Of a stretch of 5,261 nucleotides of DNA, positions 1 through 4,935 are shown in pieces (position 1 is the first letter of the stretch; each line of letters begins with the position of its first letter). The DNA lies in the NCBI GenBank assembly GCA_017560175.1, contig JAFYOK010000050.1:1-5261 (forward strand), given 5' to 3'. The notes under the pieces were generated by a model, which saw nothing but the letters and a program-made list of their open reading frames with translations, did no database searches and was not told where the DNA came from. The stretch comes from Clostridia bacterium. GTDB lineage: Bacteria > Bacillota > Clostridia > Oscillospirales > Butyricicoccaceae. The position numbers were made by a program, and so were the translations under genes.

Positions 1-529
1 TACGACGATGGATGATTGTAACCTTGCGTGCGAACTTTGTCAGGTACATAGCTTCTTCAACTGCGGAGTCGCCGCCGCCGACTACGAAGACCTCGAAGTC
101 CTCGAAGAAAGCTGCGTCGCAAGTAGCGCAGAAGGAGATACCCTTACCGACATACTGGCCTTCGTTCTTGCAGCCGATGGGCTTGGGGAACGCGCCTGTA
201 GCGATGATAACGACCTTAGCCTGGTACTCGCCCTTAGCGCCAACCAGTGTCTTAACATCGCCCTCGAGCTGGACGCTCTTGATTGTGTCGGAAACGCGCT
301 CAGCGCCGAAGTGAGCAGCCTGAGCTGTCATACGAGCGATCAGAGAAGGACCGGAGTCACCCTCGACCTGGCCGGGGTAGTTTTCGATCTCGTCAGTGAT
401 AGCGATCTGGCCGCCATCCTGAGCCTTCTCGATGATCAGTGTGGACAGGCGGCTTCTGCCTGCATACAGGCCAGCAGCCAGACCGGCAGGGCCGGCGCCC
501 AGAACGATTACGTCATAAATCTTGCTCAT
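1..529 (-). CDS. trxB: Thioredoxin reductase, N-terminal 176 residues (3' end outside window)
   Basis: My translation of this strand gives an FAD/NAD(P)-dependent thioredoxin reductase. It shows the FAD-binding GAGPAG motif at residues 11-16, ATG at about 110-112, the redox-active CATC centre at about 134-137 and an NADPH-binding GGGDSA at about 151-156, then an HRR segment just before the window edge. Family members are about 310 residues long, so a little over half is present and the C-terminal FAD part lies beyond base 1. The enzyme passes electrons from NADPH to thioredoxin in the cytoplasm. In glycine reductase systems thioredoxin re-reduces the selenoproteins, and trxB is a regular member of grd clusters. 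The ATG at 529 is preceded by AAAGAAAGGG about nine bases upstream. It sits 223 bp after grdB on the same strand, with its own candidate promoter in the gap. A thioredoxin gene probably follows but cannot be seen. Confidence 0.95.
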   Translation of the reverse strand, partial: MSKIYDVIVLGAGPAGLAAGLYAGRSRLSTLIIEKAQDGGQIAITDEIENYPGQVEGDSGPSLIARMTAQAAHFGAERVSDTIKSVQLEGDVKTLVGAKGEYQAKVVIIATGAFPKPIGCKNEGQYVGKGISFCATCDAAFFEDFEVFVVGGGDSAVEEAMYLTKFARKVTIIHRR

Positions 530-599
530 TGGTATTCGCCCTTTCTTTAACAAAAGATTTTCTTATTTAAAAACTAAATAAAGGCAAACTATAAAATCT

Positions 600-626
600 A
601 TCGAATAAACGGCCGAAAAAGGCCGT
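600..626 (-). terminator. Possible weak terminator or attenuator before trxB
   Basis: On the minus strand ACGGCC, a 6-base loop and GGCCGT form a 6-bp stem (626-609), followed by TTATTCG. The T-rich tail is short and broken, so any termination would be partial. It lies between the candidate trxB promoter and the gene and may act as a leaky terminator of upstream transcription or as an attenuator. Confidence 0.35.
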
Positions 627-680
627 AATTTTCAAAGTTAAATAAAAACGGTCTTTAAAGTGTTTATCTGATTTTTGAGT

Positions 681-709
681 TCCGGGGGAGGACACCGTCC
701 TCCCCCGGA
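681..709 (-). other. 13-bp perfect GC-rich hairpin after grdB
   Basis: Bases 681-693 and 697-709 are perfect reverse complements with a 3-base loop (13 bp, very G+C rich). On the minus strand the hairpin is followed by ACTCAAAAAT rather than a T-run, and on the plus strand by CATTATATC, so it is not a standard intrinsic terminator in either direction. It lies 44 bases past the grdB stop codon. It could stabilise the 3' end of the grdXEB message, mark an RNA processing site, or shape the 5' end of a trxB transcript. Confidence 0.6.
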
Positions 710-710
710 C

Positions 711-740
711 ATTATATCATCTTTCGATGCTAAGAATCAA
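711..740 (-). promoter_or_regulatory. Candidate sigma-A promoter upstream of trxB
   Basis: On the minus strand a TTGATT -35 box (740-735) is followed after 18 bases by a perfect TATAAT -10 box (716-711). Transcription would start near 704, inside the stem of the hairpin at 681-709, and continue through a leader of about 175 bases to trxB. The match is good, but the flanking DNA is AT-rich, so a chance match is possible. Confidence 0.5.
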
Positions 741-752
741 CTAATTTTTAAA

Positions 753-2060
753 TTAGAGGTTCTCGAAGACTGTCTGCTTGTCGACTTCGATGGAGAAGGC
801 CTTGATAGCCTGCTCGACCAGACGTCTACGCAGCTTCTTCTCCTCAACGGGATCCAGAGCGGGGTTGCCCAGGGGGTGAGGAATAGCGATTGTGGGGATG
901 ATACGGTTAGCACCTACTGTCAGGGAGATAGGTGTAACTGTGCACATGTGAACAACAGGAATACCGGTTCTTTCGATTTCCTTAACCATCGTTGCGCCGC
1001 AACGTGTGCAGGTACCTCAAGTGGAGGTCATGATGACGGCGTCAACACCGGCGGAAACGAACTTCTGAGCGTACTCAGCAGCGAAAGCCTTGGAGGACTT
1101 AACGGCAGTACCGTTACCAACTGTGGAGTAGAAGTAACGATGCAGCTTGCCGATCAGGCCTTCCTTCTCCATGTCACGCAGAACGTCGACAGGCAGAACG
1201 CGGTCGGAGTCAGCGTTGCAGTAGATGGGGTCGTAACCACCGTGAGCGGTCTCCCAACCATCCTCGGTCAGGTCCATAACGCCCTCGATGTCATACTCGC
1301 CATACTTGGAAGCGGAAGAAGCCTCGATACGGTCGGGGTTGCCCTTGGGAACAACGCCGCCGGATGTAGCCAGACCCAGAACAGCCTTGGACATGTCGGG
1401 AATAGCCTTACCGGGCTCGACCTTGTCGAAGTCAGGCATGGGGAACTCTGTGACGAAGGGCTTGTCAGCCAGCTTCTTCAGCAGCATATCGACAGCTCTC
1501 TTAGCACCGCGCTCCTTCTCGAAGAAGTTGACGCGAACGCCGTTGGGCATGTAGCCTTCCTGGCAGGAAGCGCCGATCTTCTCGCCCTTCATCATCTTCA
1601 GGGCCAGGTTAGCCATAGCGGGAGCAGCCTTTCTCATACCAGCGGCAGAGTTAGCTGTCTCGATGATGTAGATCTTATCCTTGTAGTCAGCGCCGGGGTT
1701 CTCGGTGTACATACCTGTCAGAACGGGGATACCCAGCTTTTCCTTAACTGCGACTGCGATGTTAGCGCAGGCGTAGCCGTAACGGCCAGCGTTGAATGCA
1801 GGGCCAGCAATGAAGAAGTCGGGCTTGATAGCTGCGACCTGCTCCAGAACCCATGCTTCAGCCTCAGCCTGATGCTCAGCGAAGTAGGAGTCACCGCAAA
1901 CGATTGTGTTTACGACCTCAGCCTCGCCCTTCCAAGCTGTGTTGAATGCCAGACCGGGACCGACATGGCCTTCTCTCAGCTCAGGAGCAACATGAGCCAT
2001 TTCCTCACCACCGATGTTAGCGAAGAACTGGTTAATATAGTGTACTACTCTAAAACTCAT
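753..2060 (-). CDS. grdB: Glycine reductase complex protein B, gamma subunit (selenoprotein, UGA read as Sec)
   Basis: GrdB is the selenocysteine subunit of the substrate-specific protein B. With GrdE it binds glycine as a Schiff base and passes a carboxymethyl group to the selenium of selenoprotein A, releasing ammonia. The reading frame runs from ATG 2060 to UGA 1017-1019 and on in the same frame to TAA 753-755. Reading the UGA as Sec gives 435 residues with Sec348, close to the roughly 436 residues I recall for known GrdB. The sequence around it, TSTUGTCTRCGATM, has the family UxxCxxC redox motif. The N-terminus (VVHYINQFFANIGGEE) and the downstream ISLTVGANRIIP and AIPHPLGNP blocks are also typical. 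A strong ribosome site (AGGAGG) sits about ten bases before the ATG, and grdE ends 32 bp upstream. Sarcosine (GrdF) and betaine (GrdH) paralogues resemble it; the glycine riboswitch and neighbours favour glycine. An automatic caller would split it into 347- and 78-residue ORFs. Confidence 0.96.
990..1004 (-). promoter_or_regulatory. Putative bacterial SECIS hairpin in grdB
   Basis: Twelve bases downstream of the in-frame UGA (1017-1019), the minus strand reads CGTTGC-GGC-GCAACG, a perfect 6-bp stem with a 3-base GGC loop. Bacterial SECIS elements lie inside the coding sequence just after the UGA and place an apical stem-loop at about this distance for SelB binding. The stem also encodes part of the conserved TRCGAT peptide, so structure and coding constraint overlap. 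SelB recognition cannot be judged from sequence alone. Confidence 0.7.
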
Positions 2061-2092
2061 TGTAGATGTTTCCTCCTCTCGGTAATATTTAC

Positions 2093-3418
2093 TTATCTAG
2101 CGGACAGTCTGTTGAAGCCCATCTCGTTAGTAGCGGATGTGATGATCTGCAGCTCAGCCTCGATTGTGCCGTCTTCGCGCAGAGAGCCAGCATGGCCACC
2201 AGCGACAACGTCAACGTAGTCGAGCATACCGATAACCTTATCCATCTTGGGCAGGATGATGACCTGGTTAGCGTTACCACCTGTGACAACAGCGTCAGCC
2301 AGGGGGTCGGAGTCAGCCAGGGACTGAGATGTACCGTCCTGACCAGCGTACTCGTCGGTAACGATTGTGGTCTTAACGCCCTTCAGAGCGATCTTCTTAG
2401 CGTTCATGATCAGGTCGGTGTCGGGGTTACCGAAGCCTTCCTGTGTAACGATAGCACCGTCAACGCCCAGCAGCTCGCACAGCTTAGCTGTCCAGTCGGA
2501 GGAGCGCTGCTTGTCAGCCAGGTAGACGTTCTCGTTTGTGATGATAACACCAACAAAGTTGATTGTCTTGCCGTGCTGCTTGAACAGCTCGTGAACAACA
2601 GGGTTGTTCAGGTGGATGTATGTGGGGTTCTTGTCGCATGCGGATACGCAGTTACCGGAAACGATAGCGCCGTCCATGATCTCTGTGGGCCACAGCATTG
2701 TGGTCAGAGTTCTCTTAGCGTCAACGCCGTAAACGTATGTGTCATGCAGCAGGCCCTGTGTCTGCAGCATTGCAACGTAAGCAACGCGGGGCAGATCGGG
2801 GAACATCTCGATGCCTTCCTTCAGGTTGGGTGTCGAGAATGTTTCGATCTCGTCGGGAGTCATGTCCTTGGAGATCTCGCCCAGGTAGTGAGCCAGCTTC
2901 AGGCCAGCCATACGAACTGCGCGCTCGTAAGCGGGCTTGTGGATGTTCTCGATGGGCAGTGTAGCGTCAGCATCCTCAGCCAGCAGGTAGTCAGCGGGCT
3001 CAGCGATCATGACCAGGTTAACTGTCTTAGAGAAAGGTGTGTACTCAGCGCCGATGTCGGACATATCGATGATACCTTCCTGGTAACCAACGATCTTACC
3101 GCATGTGACGACTGCCATGTCCTTCAGGACGTGTGTGCGGCCCTCACCAACAACGTCAACCTTGTTGACCATGCCGGGGAAGACGCCACCGTTACCGGAG
3201 ACCTTAAAGCGGGGCTCGATAACGTCCTTAACGGGTGTAATTCTTGTACGCTCGCCGGGGTGAGCTACGTCGAAGCGAACATCCTTGAGGTCCTCGTCCT
3301 CCAGGATCAGAGCTCTCATTGCTGCCTCGTCAACATAGAGAACGCCGTCTTCGATCTTCGACTCAGAGCCAATGACGATATCTTTGATGTGGATATAACC
3401 AAGCTCAAGAGTTTTCAA
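2093..3418 (-). CDS. grdE: Glycine reductase complex protein B, alpha/beta precursor (pyruvoyl proprotein)
   Basis: GrdE is made as one chain and self-cleaves at an Asn-Cys bond into two subunits. The new N-terminal Cys becomes a pyruvoyl group that binds the amino group of glycine. The cleavage motif SGNCVSACDKN is present. Starting from the TTG at 3418, the protein has 441 residues and the presumed pyruvoyl cysteine is about residue 257; the known Clostridium site is the equivalent Cys (242 as I recall). I chose TTG 3418 because a GGAGG ribosome site (3431-3427) lies eight bases before it and the family N-terminus resembles 'LELG.I.IKD'. The in-frame TTG at 3433 overlaps that ribosome site and would add five residues. 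Downstream, grdB starts 32 bp after the stop codon; upstream, grdX ends 55 bp away. Clear family membership; glycine rather than sarcosine or betaine specificity is inferred from the riboswitch and partner. Confidence 0.95.
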   Translation of the reverse strand: MKTLELGYIHIKDIVIGSESKIEDGVLYVDEAAMRALILEDEDLKDVRFDVAHPGERTRITPVKDVIEPRFKVSGNGGVFPGMVNKVDVVGEGRTHVLKDMAVVTCGKIVGYQEGIIDMSDIGAEYTPFSKTVNLVMIAEPADYLLAEDADATLPIENIHKPAYERAVRMAGLKLAHYLGEISKDMTPDEIETFSTPNLKEGIEMFPDLPRVAYVAMLQTQGLLHDTYVYGVDAKRTLTTMLWPTEIMDGAIVSGNCVSACDKNPTYIHLNNPVVHELFKQHGKTINFVGVIITNENVYLADKQRSSDWTAKLCELLGVDGAIVTQEGFGNPDTDLIMNAKKIALKGVKTTIVTDEYAGQDGTSQSLADSDPLADAVVTGGNANQVIILPKMDKVIGMLDYVDVVAGGHAGSLREDGTIEAELQIITSATNEMGFNRLSAR

Positions 3419-3473
3419 GATAATTTCCTCCAATCACTATAATGTATTTCACTTAAAATGAAAACCTAACGTA
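3419..3473 (-). other. grdX-grdE intergenic spacer
   Basis: The 55-bp AT-rich spacer holds the strong GGAGG ribosome site of grdE and a weak TTTCA/TGAAA inverted repeat. No terminator is visible, so read-through from grdX into grdE is expected. Confidence 0.5.
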
Positions 3474-3875
3474 TTAAACCTTCAGTCCTGTCTGGGCAGA
3501 CTCGATGCCGCCGGTGATCAGGAAGAAGTCGACCATCTGGAAGTCTGCCAGATGGCGGGGTGCCAGCATCTTCTGACGCTCGCGGTATTTCTCGAACTTA
3601 CCGCTGGTGGCAACAACGATGGCGTCTTCGATCATGATGAGCGAATCGTTATCCATGCTGCCGCGGTCGGCCGAGATCATAATGCTCTTATAAGGAGTCT
3701 CATTGGGCTTGACGCTTCCCGACAGGGGATGTGTCAGCAGCTTGTGACCCTTATGAACTTTGTCGCGTACTGCATACAGGATCTCGTCGAAGGAGCATTC
3801 CTGATAAACGATGCAGTATTTGCTGCCGTATTCGTTCTGAACACGGGGGTTATTTGTGATAATGATAAAATCCAA
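3474..3875 (-). CDS. grdX: GrdX family protein
   Basis: This 133-residue cytoplasmic protein has the hallmarks of the GrdX family found at the head of glycine, sarcosine and betaine reductase operons. It opens with MDFIIITNNPRV and carries the conserved block HKGHKLLTHPLSGSVKPNET at about residues 41-60. No signal peptide or membrane segment is seen. Its biochemical role is not established; its constant association with grd genes suggests assembly, maturation or regulation. The start is a TTG at 3875-3873, preceded nine bases upstream by AGGCGG (within AAAAGGCGGAAACG), an imperfect ribosome site; there is no suitable in-frame ATG. It is the first gene after the glycine riboswitch, so its expression is likely to respond directly to glycine. 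The stop codon is 55 bp before grdE, consistent with one operon. Confidence 0.92.
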   Translation of the reverse strand: MDFIIITNNPRVQNEYGSKYCIVYQECSFDEILYAVRDKVHKGHKLLTHPLSGSVKPNETPYKSIMISADRGSMDNDSLIMIEDAIVVATSGKFEKYRERQKMLAPRHLADFQMVDFFLITGGIESAQTGLKV

Positions 3876-3919
3876 TTTTCGTTTCCGCCTTTTATTTTTC
3901 TTCAGCCGGGGCCGTGTTT

Positions 3920-3960
3920 AAAAAAATAAGCGGGCTCGGTGCTTTCAAAAGAAATACCGA
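3920..3960 (-). promoter_or_regulatory. Candidate riboswitch expression platform (hairpin and T-run)
   Basis: Downstream of aptamer 2, the RNA can fold TCGGT-A-TTTC-TTTT-GAAA-GC-ACCGA (3960-3936), a two-part stem with a small internal loop. It is followed by GCCCGCTTA and then a run of seven T (3926-3920). A T-run after a hairpin suggests an intrinsic terminator controlled by the riboswitch, but nine bases separate stem and T-run and I cannot identify a clear antiterminator pairing. The grdX ribosome site lies another 30 bases or so downstream, so control of translation is also possible. Confidence 0.4.
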
Positions 3961-4002
3961 CTGAAATCACATTTTAAAAACAGTAAATAACCAGTCTTTT
4001 TT

Positions 4003-4195
4003 CTCCGTTCCTTGGCCTGAGAGATTCCGGCGTTCGCCGTTGCTCCTTTGGCGCCTAAAGCTTTGAGTTCGCTTACAGCTCTTCAGAGTACAGTCCGCAT
4101 CCGGTCCTTTTGCCTGAAAGTTTCGGCATCTGCGGCGACTCACCGCAGGGCCTTGCCTCTTCGGCGGCCGCTTGTTTCATCGGCGCTCTCCCGGA
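4003..4195 (-). promoter_or_regulatory. Tandem glycine riboswitch (two aptamers) upstream of grdX
   Basis: Read on the minus strand, this leader matches the two-aptamer glycine riboswitch. Aptamer 1 (4195 to about 4100) has GGGAGAGCGCC, the core GCCGAAGAGGCAA and the closing CUUUCAGGCAAAAGGACC; its P1 pairs UCCGG (4195-4191) with CCGGA (4104-4100). Aptamer 2 (about 4088-4003) has CUCUGAAGAG, the core GGCGCCAAAGGAGCAA and UCUCAGGCCAAGGAACGGAG; its P1 pairs CUCUG (4088-4084) with CGGAG (4007-4003). The linker is short, as usual. These elements bind glycine and commonly switch on glycine-using pathways; in front of a glycine reductase operon an ON switch is the sensible expectation. It lies 127 bases before the grdX start. 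Confidence 0.95.
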
Positions 4196-4259
4196 AGCTT
4201 CATCCTGAAATATTTGTTTTTGGGCAGACTTACACACTTGTGCCGTCTGTTACGAATAT

Positions 4260-4287
4260 ATTCTATCATATTACAGCCGTTTGTAAA
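4260..4287 (-). promoter_or_regulatory. Candidate promoter of the grdXEB operon
   Basis: On the minus strand TTTACA (-35, 4287-4282) is followed by 16 bases and TAGAAT (-10, 4265-4260). Transcription would start near 4253, about 58 bases before aptamer 1. The first part of that leader can form a hairpin closed by CAGAC (4249-4245) and GTCTG (4229-4225). The position just upstream of the riboswitch fits a single promoter for the operon. Confidence 0.55.
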
Positions 4288-4528
4288 GAGTAATTTTTCC
4301 GAAAAATCTAAAAAAACGATTGTTTTTTCTGATGATATTTCGTGGTTTTGCCGATAGACACTCACTTTATTGACCCTTTTTATAAATGTCAAAAGTTTTT
4401 TCACTGAACTTCCTTACCTTTCGATGAGTGCCATCAGAAAATTCTATAAGGCAGTTTCCCCCACTCTTTTCCCATTATTCCGGAAAAAATGTAACTTTTT
4501 TATTTTTCTGAAAATCTTGAAAAAACAC
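4288..4528. other. AT-rich divergent intergenic region between grd operon and selC
   Basis: About 240 bp between the two divergent promoters contain no credible gene. Short perfect inverted repeats lie close to the grd promoter: ATTTTT-CCG-AAAAAT (4293-4307) and AAAAAAC-GATT-GTTTTTT (4311-4328). Farther right are nested longer-range inverted repeats: CTGATG (4329-4334) with CATCAG (4432-4437), and CACTCA (4359-4364) with TGAGTG (4425-4430). They could be operators, a small RNA or chance pairings in AT-rich DNA. Confidence 0.4.
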
Positions 4529-4557
4529 TTGAAATGCGCCTGTCTTCGTGTTATTAT
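4529..4557 (+). promoter_or_regulatory. Promoter of the tRNA-Sec gene
   Basis: TTGAAA (4529-4534) and TATTAT (4552-4557) are separated by the ideal 17 bases. Transcription would start near 4564, giving a short 5' leader of about 12 bases before the mature tRNA end at 4577, to be removed by RNase P. Confidence 0.7.
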
Positions 4558-4576
4558 TCTATATGCATTTGCACAC

Positions 4577-4673
4577 GGGTGTGGATGGGTGCTGGTGTGC
4601 CCCCCGGTCTTCAAAACCGGTGATAGGGGTTAGTAGCTTCTTAGGTGGGTTCGATTCCCACGCACGCCCGCCA
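4577..4673 (+). tRNA. selC: tRNA-Sec (anticodon UCA), with encoded CCA end
   Basis: This 97-base gene folds with the marks of bacterial tRNA-Sec. The acceptor strand GGGTGTGG (4577-4584) faces GCACGCCC (4662-4669). A 6-bp D stem, GGGTGC/GTGCCC, closes a 4-base TGGT loop. The anticodon arm is CCGGT-CTTCAAA-ACCGG with anticodon TCA at 4611-4613. A long variable arm (4621-4644) contains AGGGGT/GCTTCT, and the T arm is GTGGG-TTCGATT-CCCAC. Discriminator G and CCA are encoded. The long variable arm, 4-base D loop, extended D stem and UCA anticodon together exclude an ordinary serine or leucine tRNA. It is charged with serine, converted to Sec-tRNA by SelA and delivered by SelB to UGA codons such as that in grdB, divergently encoded about 2.5 kb away. 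Seven acceptor pairs form (one G-U), but the expected eighth, G4584 with G4662, is a mismatch. Confidence 0.95.
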
Positions 4674-4676
4674 GTG

Positions 4677-4715
4677 AAAAACCGGACAGAGTGATCTGTC
4701 CGGTTTTTGTTTTAT
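4677..4715 (+). terminator. Intrinsic terminator of selC (possibly bidirectional)
   Basis: ACCGGACAGA (4681-4690) and TCTGTCCGGT (4695-4704) form a perfect 10-bp stem with a GTGA loop, extended by A/T pairs and followed by TTTTTGTTTT. It begins four bases after the CCA end of tRNA-Sec. A T-tract also follows on the opposite strand, so it may stop transcripts from the right as well. Confidence 0.9.
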
Positions 4716-4720
4716 CTGTA

Positions 4721-4757
4721 AAAATAAGGGCGACCGCTACGGCCGCCCTTATTTTTA
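4721..4757. terminator. Bidirectional terminator between selC and the MntP-like gene
   Basis: AAAATAAGGGCG (4721-4732) and CGCCCTTATTTT (4744-4755) form a 12-bp stem, with an inner CCG/CGG pairing (4734-4736, 4740-4742) around a 3-base loop. A-rich and T-rich flanks give a T-tract on both strands. It suits a terminator shared by the convergent selC and MntP-like transcripts. Confidence 0.75.
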
Positions 4758-4761
4758 TGTT

Positions 4762-4900
4762 GCCAATCACCCGTCACCCTGTCGGGTGCCACCCTCTTTC
4801 AAAAGAGGGCTTCTGTCATTGTGATATTCTATAAAACAACGCTAAGCCAAAGGCTCCTTTTGAAAGGAGCTGTCGCCTGCCAAGGCGACTGAGGATTGGC
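4762..4900. repeat. MITE-like imperfect palindromic repeat element
   Basis: The element is bounded by GCCAATC (4762-4768) and its inverse GATTGGC (4894-4900). By eye, the left arm (about 4763-4815) aligns without gaps to the reverse complement of the right arm (about 4847-4899) at roughly two thirds identity. Each arm carries two hairpins: CACCCG/CGGGTG and CCCTCTT/AAGAGGG on the left, GCTCCTTT/AAAGGAGC and GTCGCC/GGCGAC on the right. The middle (about 4816-4845) is AT-rich. No coding capacity or clear target duplication is seen. From memory, elements with this 'CTCAGTCGCC...GGCGACAGCTCCTTT' pattern are common in gut clostridia; that needs a genome search. Confidence 0.7.
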
Positions 4901-4935
4901 CGCTTTCCGAGGTGCAGTATTTTCGCACCCAGTTT

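Larger units (their letters stand above)
530..752 (-). other. grdB-trxB intergenic region with candidate promoter and two hairpins
   Basis: This 223-bp gap separates grdB from trxB and is AT-rich apart from two GC-rich inverted repeats (681-709 and 609-626). A near-consensus promoter lies just after the grdB stop codon. No ORF with a credible start and ribosome site is visible. The spacing is unusual compared with the 32 and 55 bp gaps between the upstream genes, which suggests that trxB and whatever follows can be expressed separately from grdXEB. Confidence 0.7.

Noticed and set aside
8..550. A 180-codon open frame on the plus strand opposite trxB
   Set aside because: The minus strand encodes an unmistakable thioredoxin reductase here; this frame is its antisense shadow.
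753..989. A separate 78-residue gene downstream of a truncated grdB
   Set aside because: The ATG at 989 is an internal Met in the conserved GATMVKE segment, and similarity to GrdB runs unbroken across the UGA. It is the C-terminal part of one selenoprotein, not a gene or a pseudogene fragment.
675..2219. A 514-codon open frame on the plus strand opposite grdB
   Set aside because: It lies antisense to a clearly conserved gene, has no ribosome site and has a low-complexity composition rich in S, L, V, D and C. It arises because the strongly biased grdB codons avoid UUA, CUA and UCA in the register opposite this frame.
2066..3442. A 458-codon open frame on the plus strand opposite grdE
   Set aside because: Same explanation as for the frame opposite grdB: a codon-bias shadow of grdE with a composition unlike a real protein.
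4048..4404. Short ORFs on both strands over the riboswitch and the adjacent AT-rich region
   Set aside because: They overlap the highly structured glycine riboswitch or AT-rich intergenic DNA, lack ribosome sites and show no recognisable protein features.
4370..4633. An 87-codon plus-strand ORF running into the tRNA-Sec gene
   Set aside because: It has no ribosome site and overlaps the selC promoter and the tRNA itself; its C-terminal part is just translated tRNA sequence.
4762..4900. The hairpin series read as a CRISPR array
   Set aside because: The repeats are inverted arms of one palindrome, not regularly spaced direct repeats with unique spacers.
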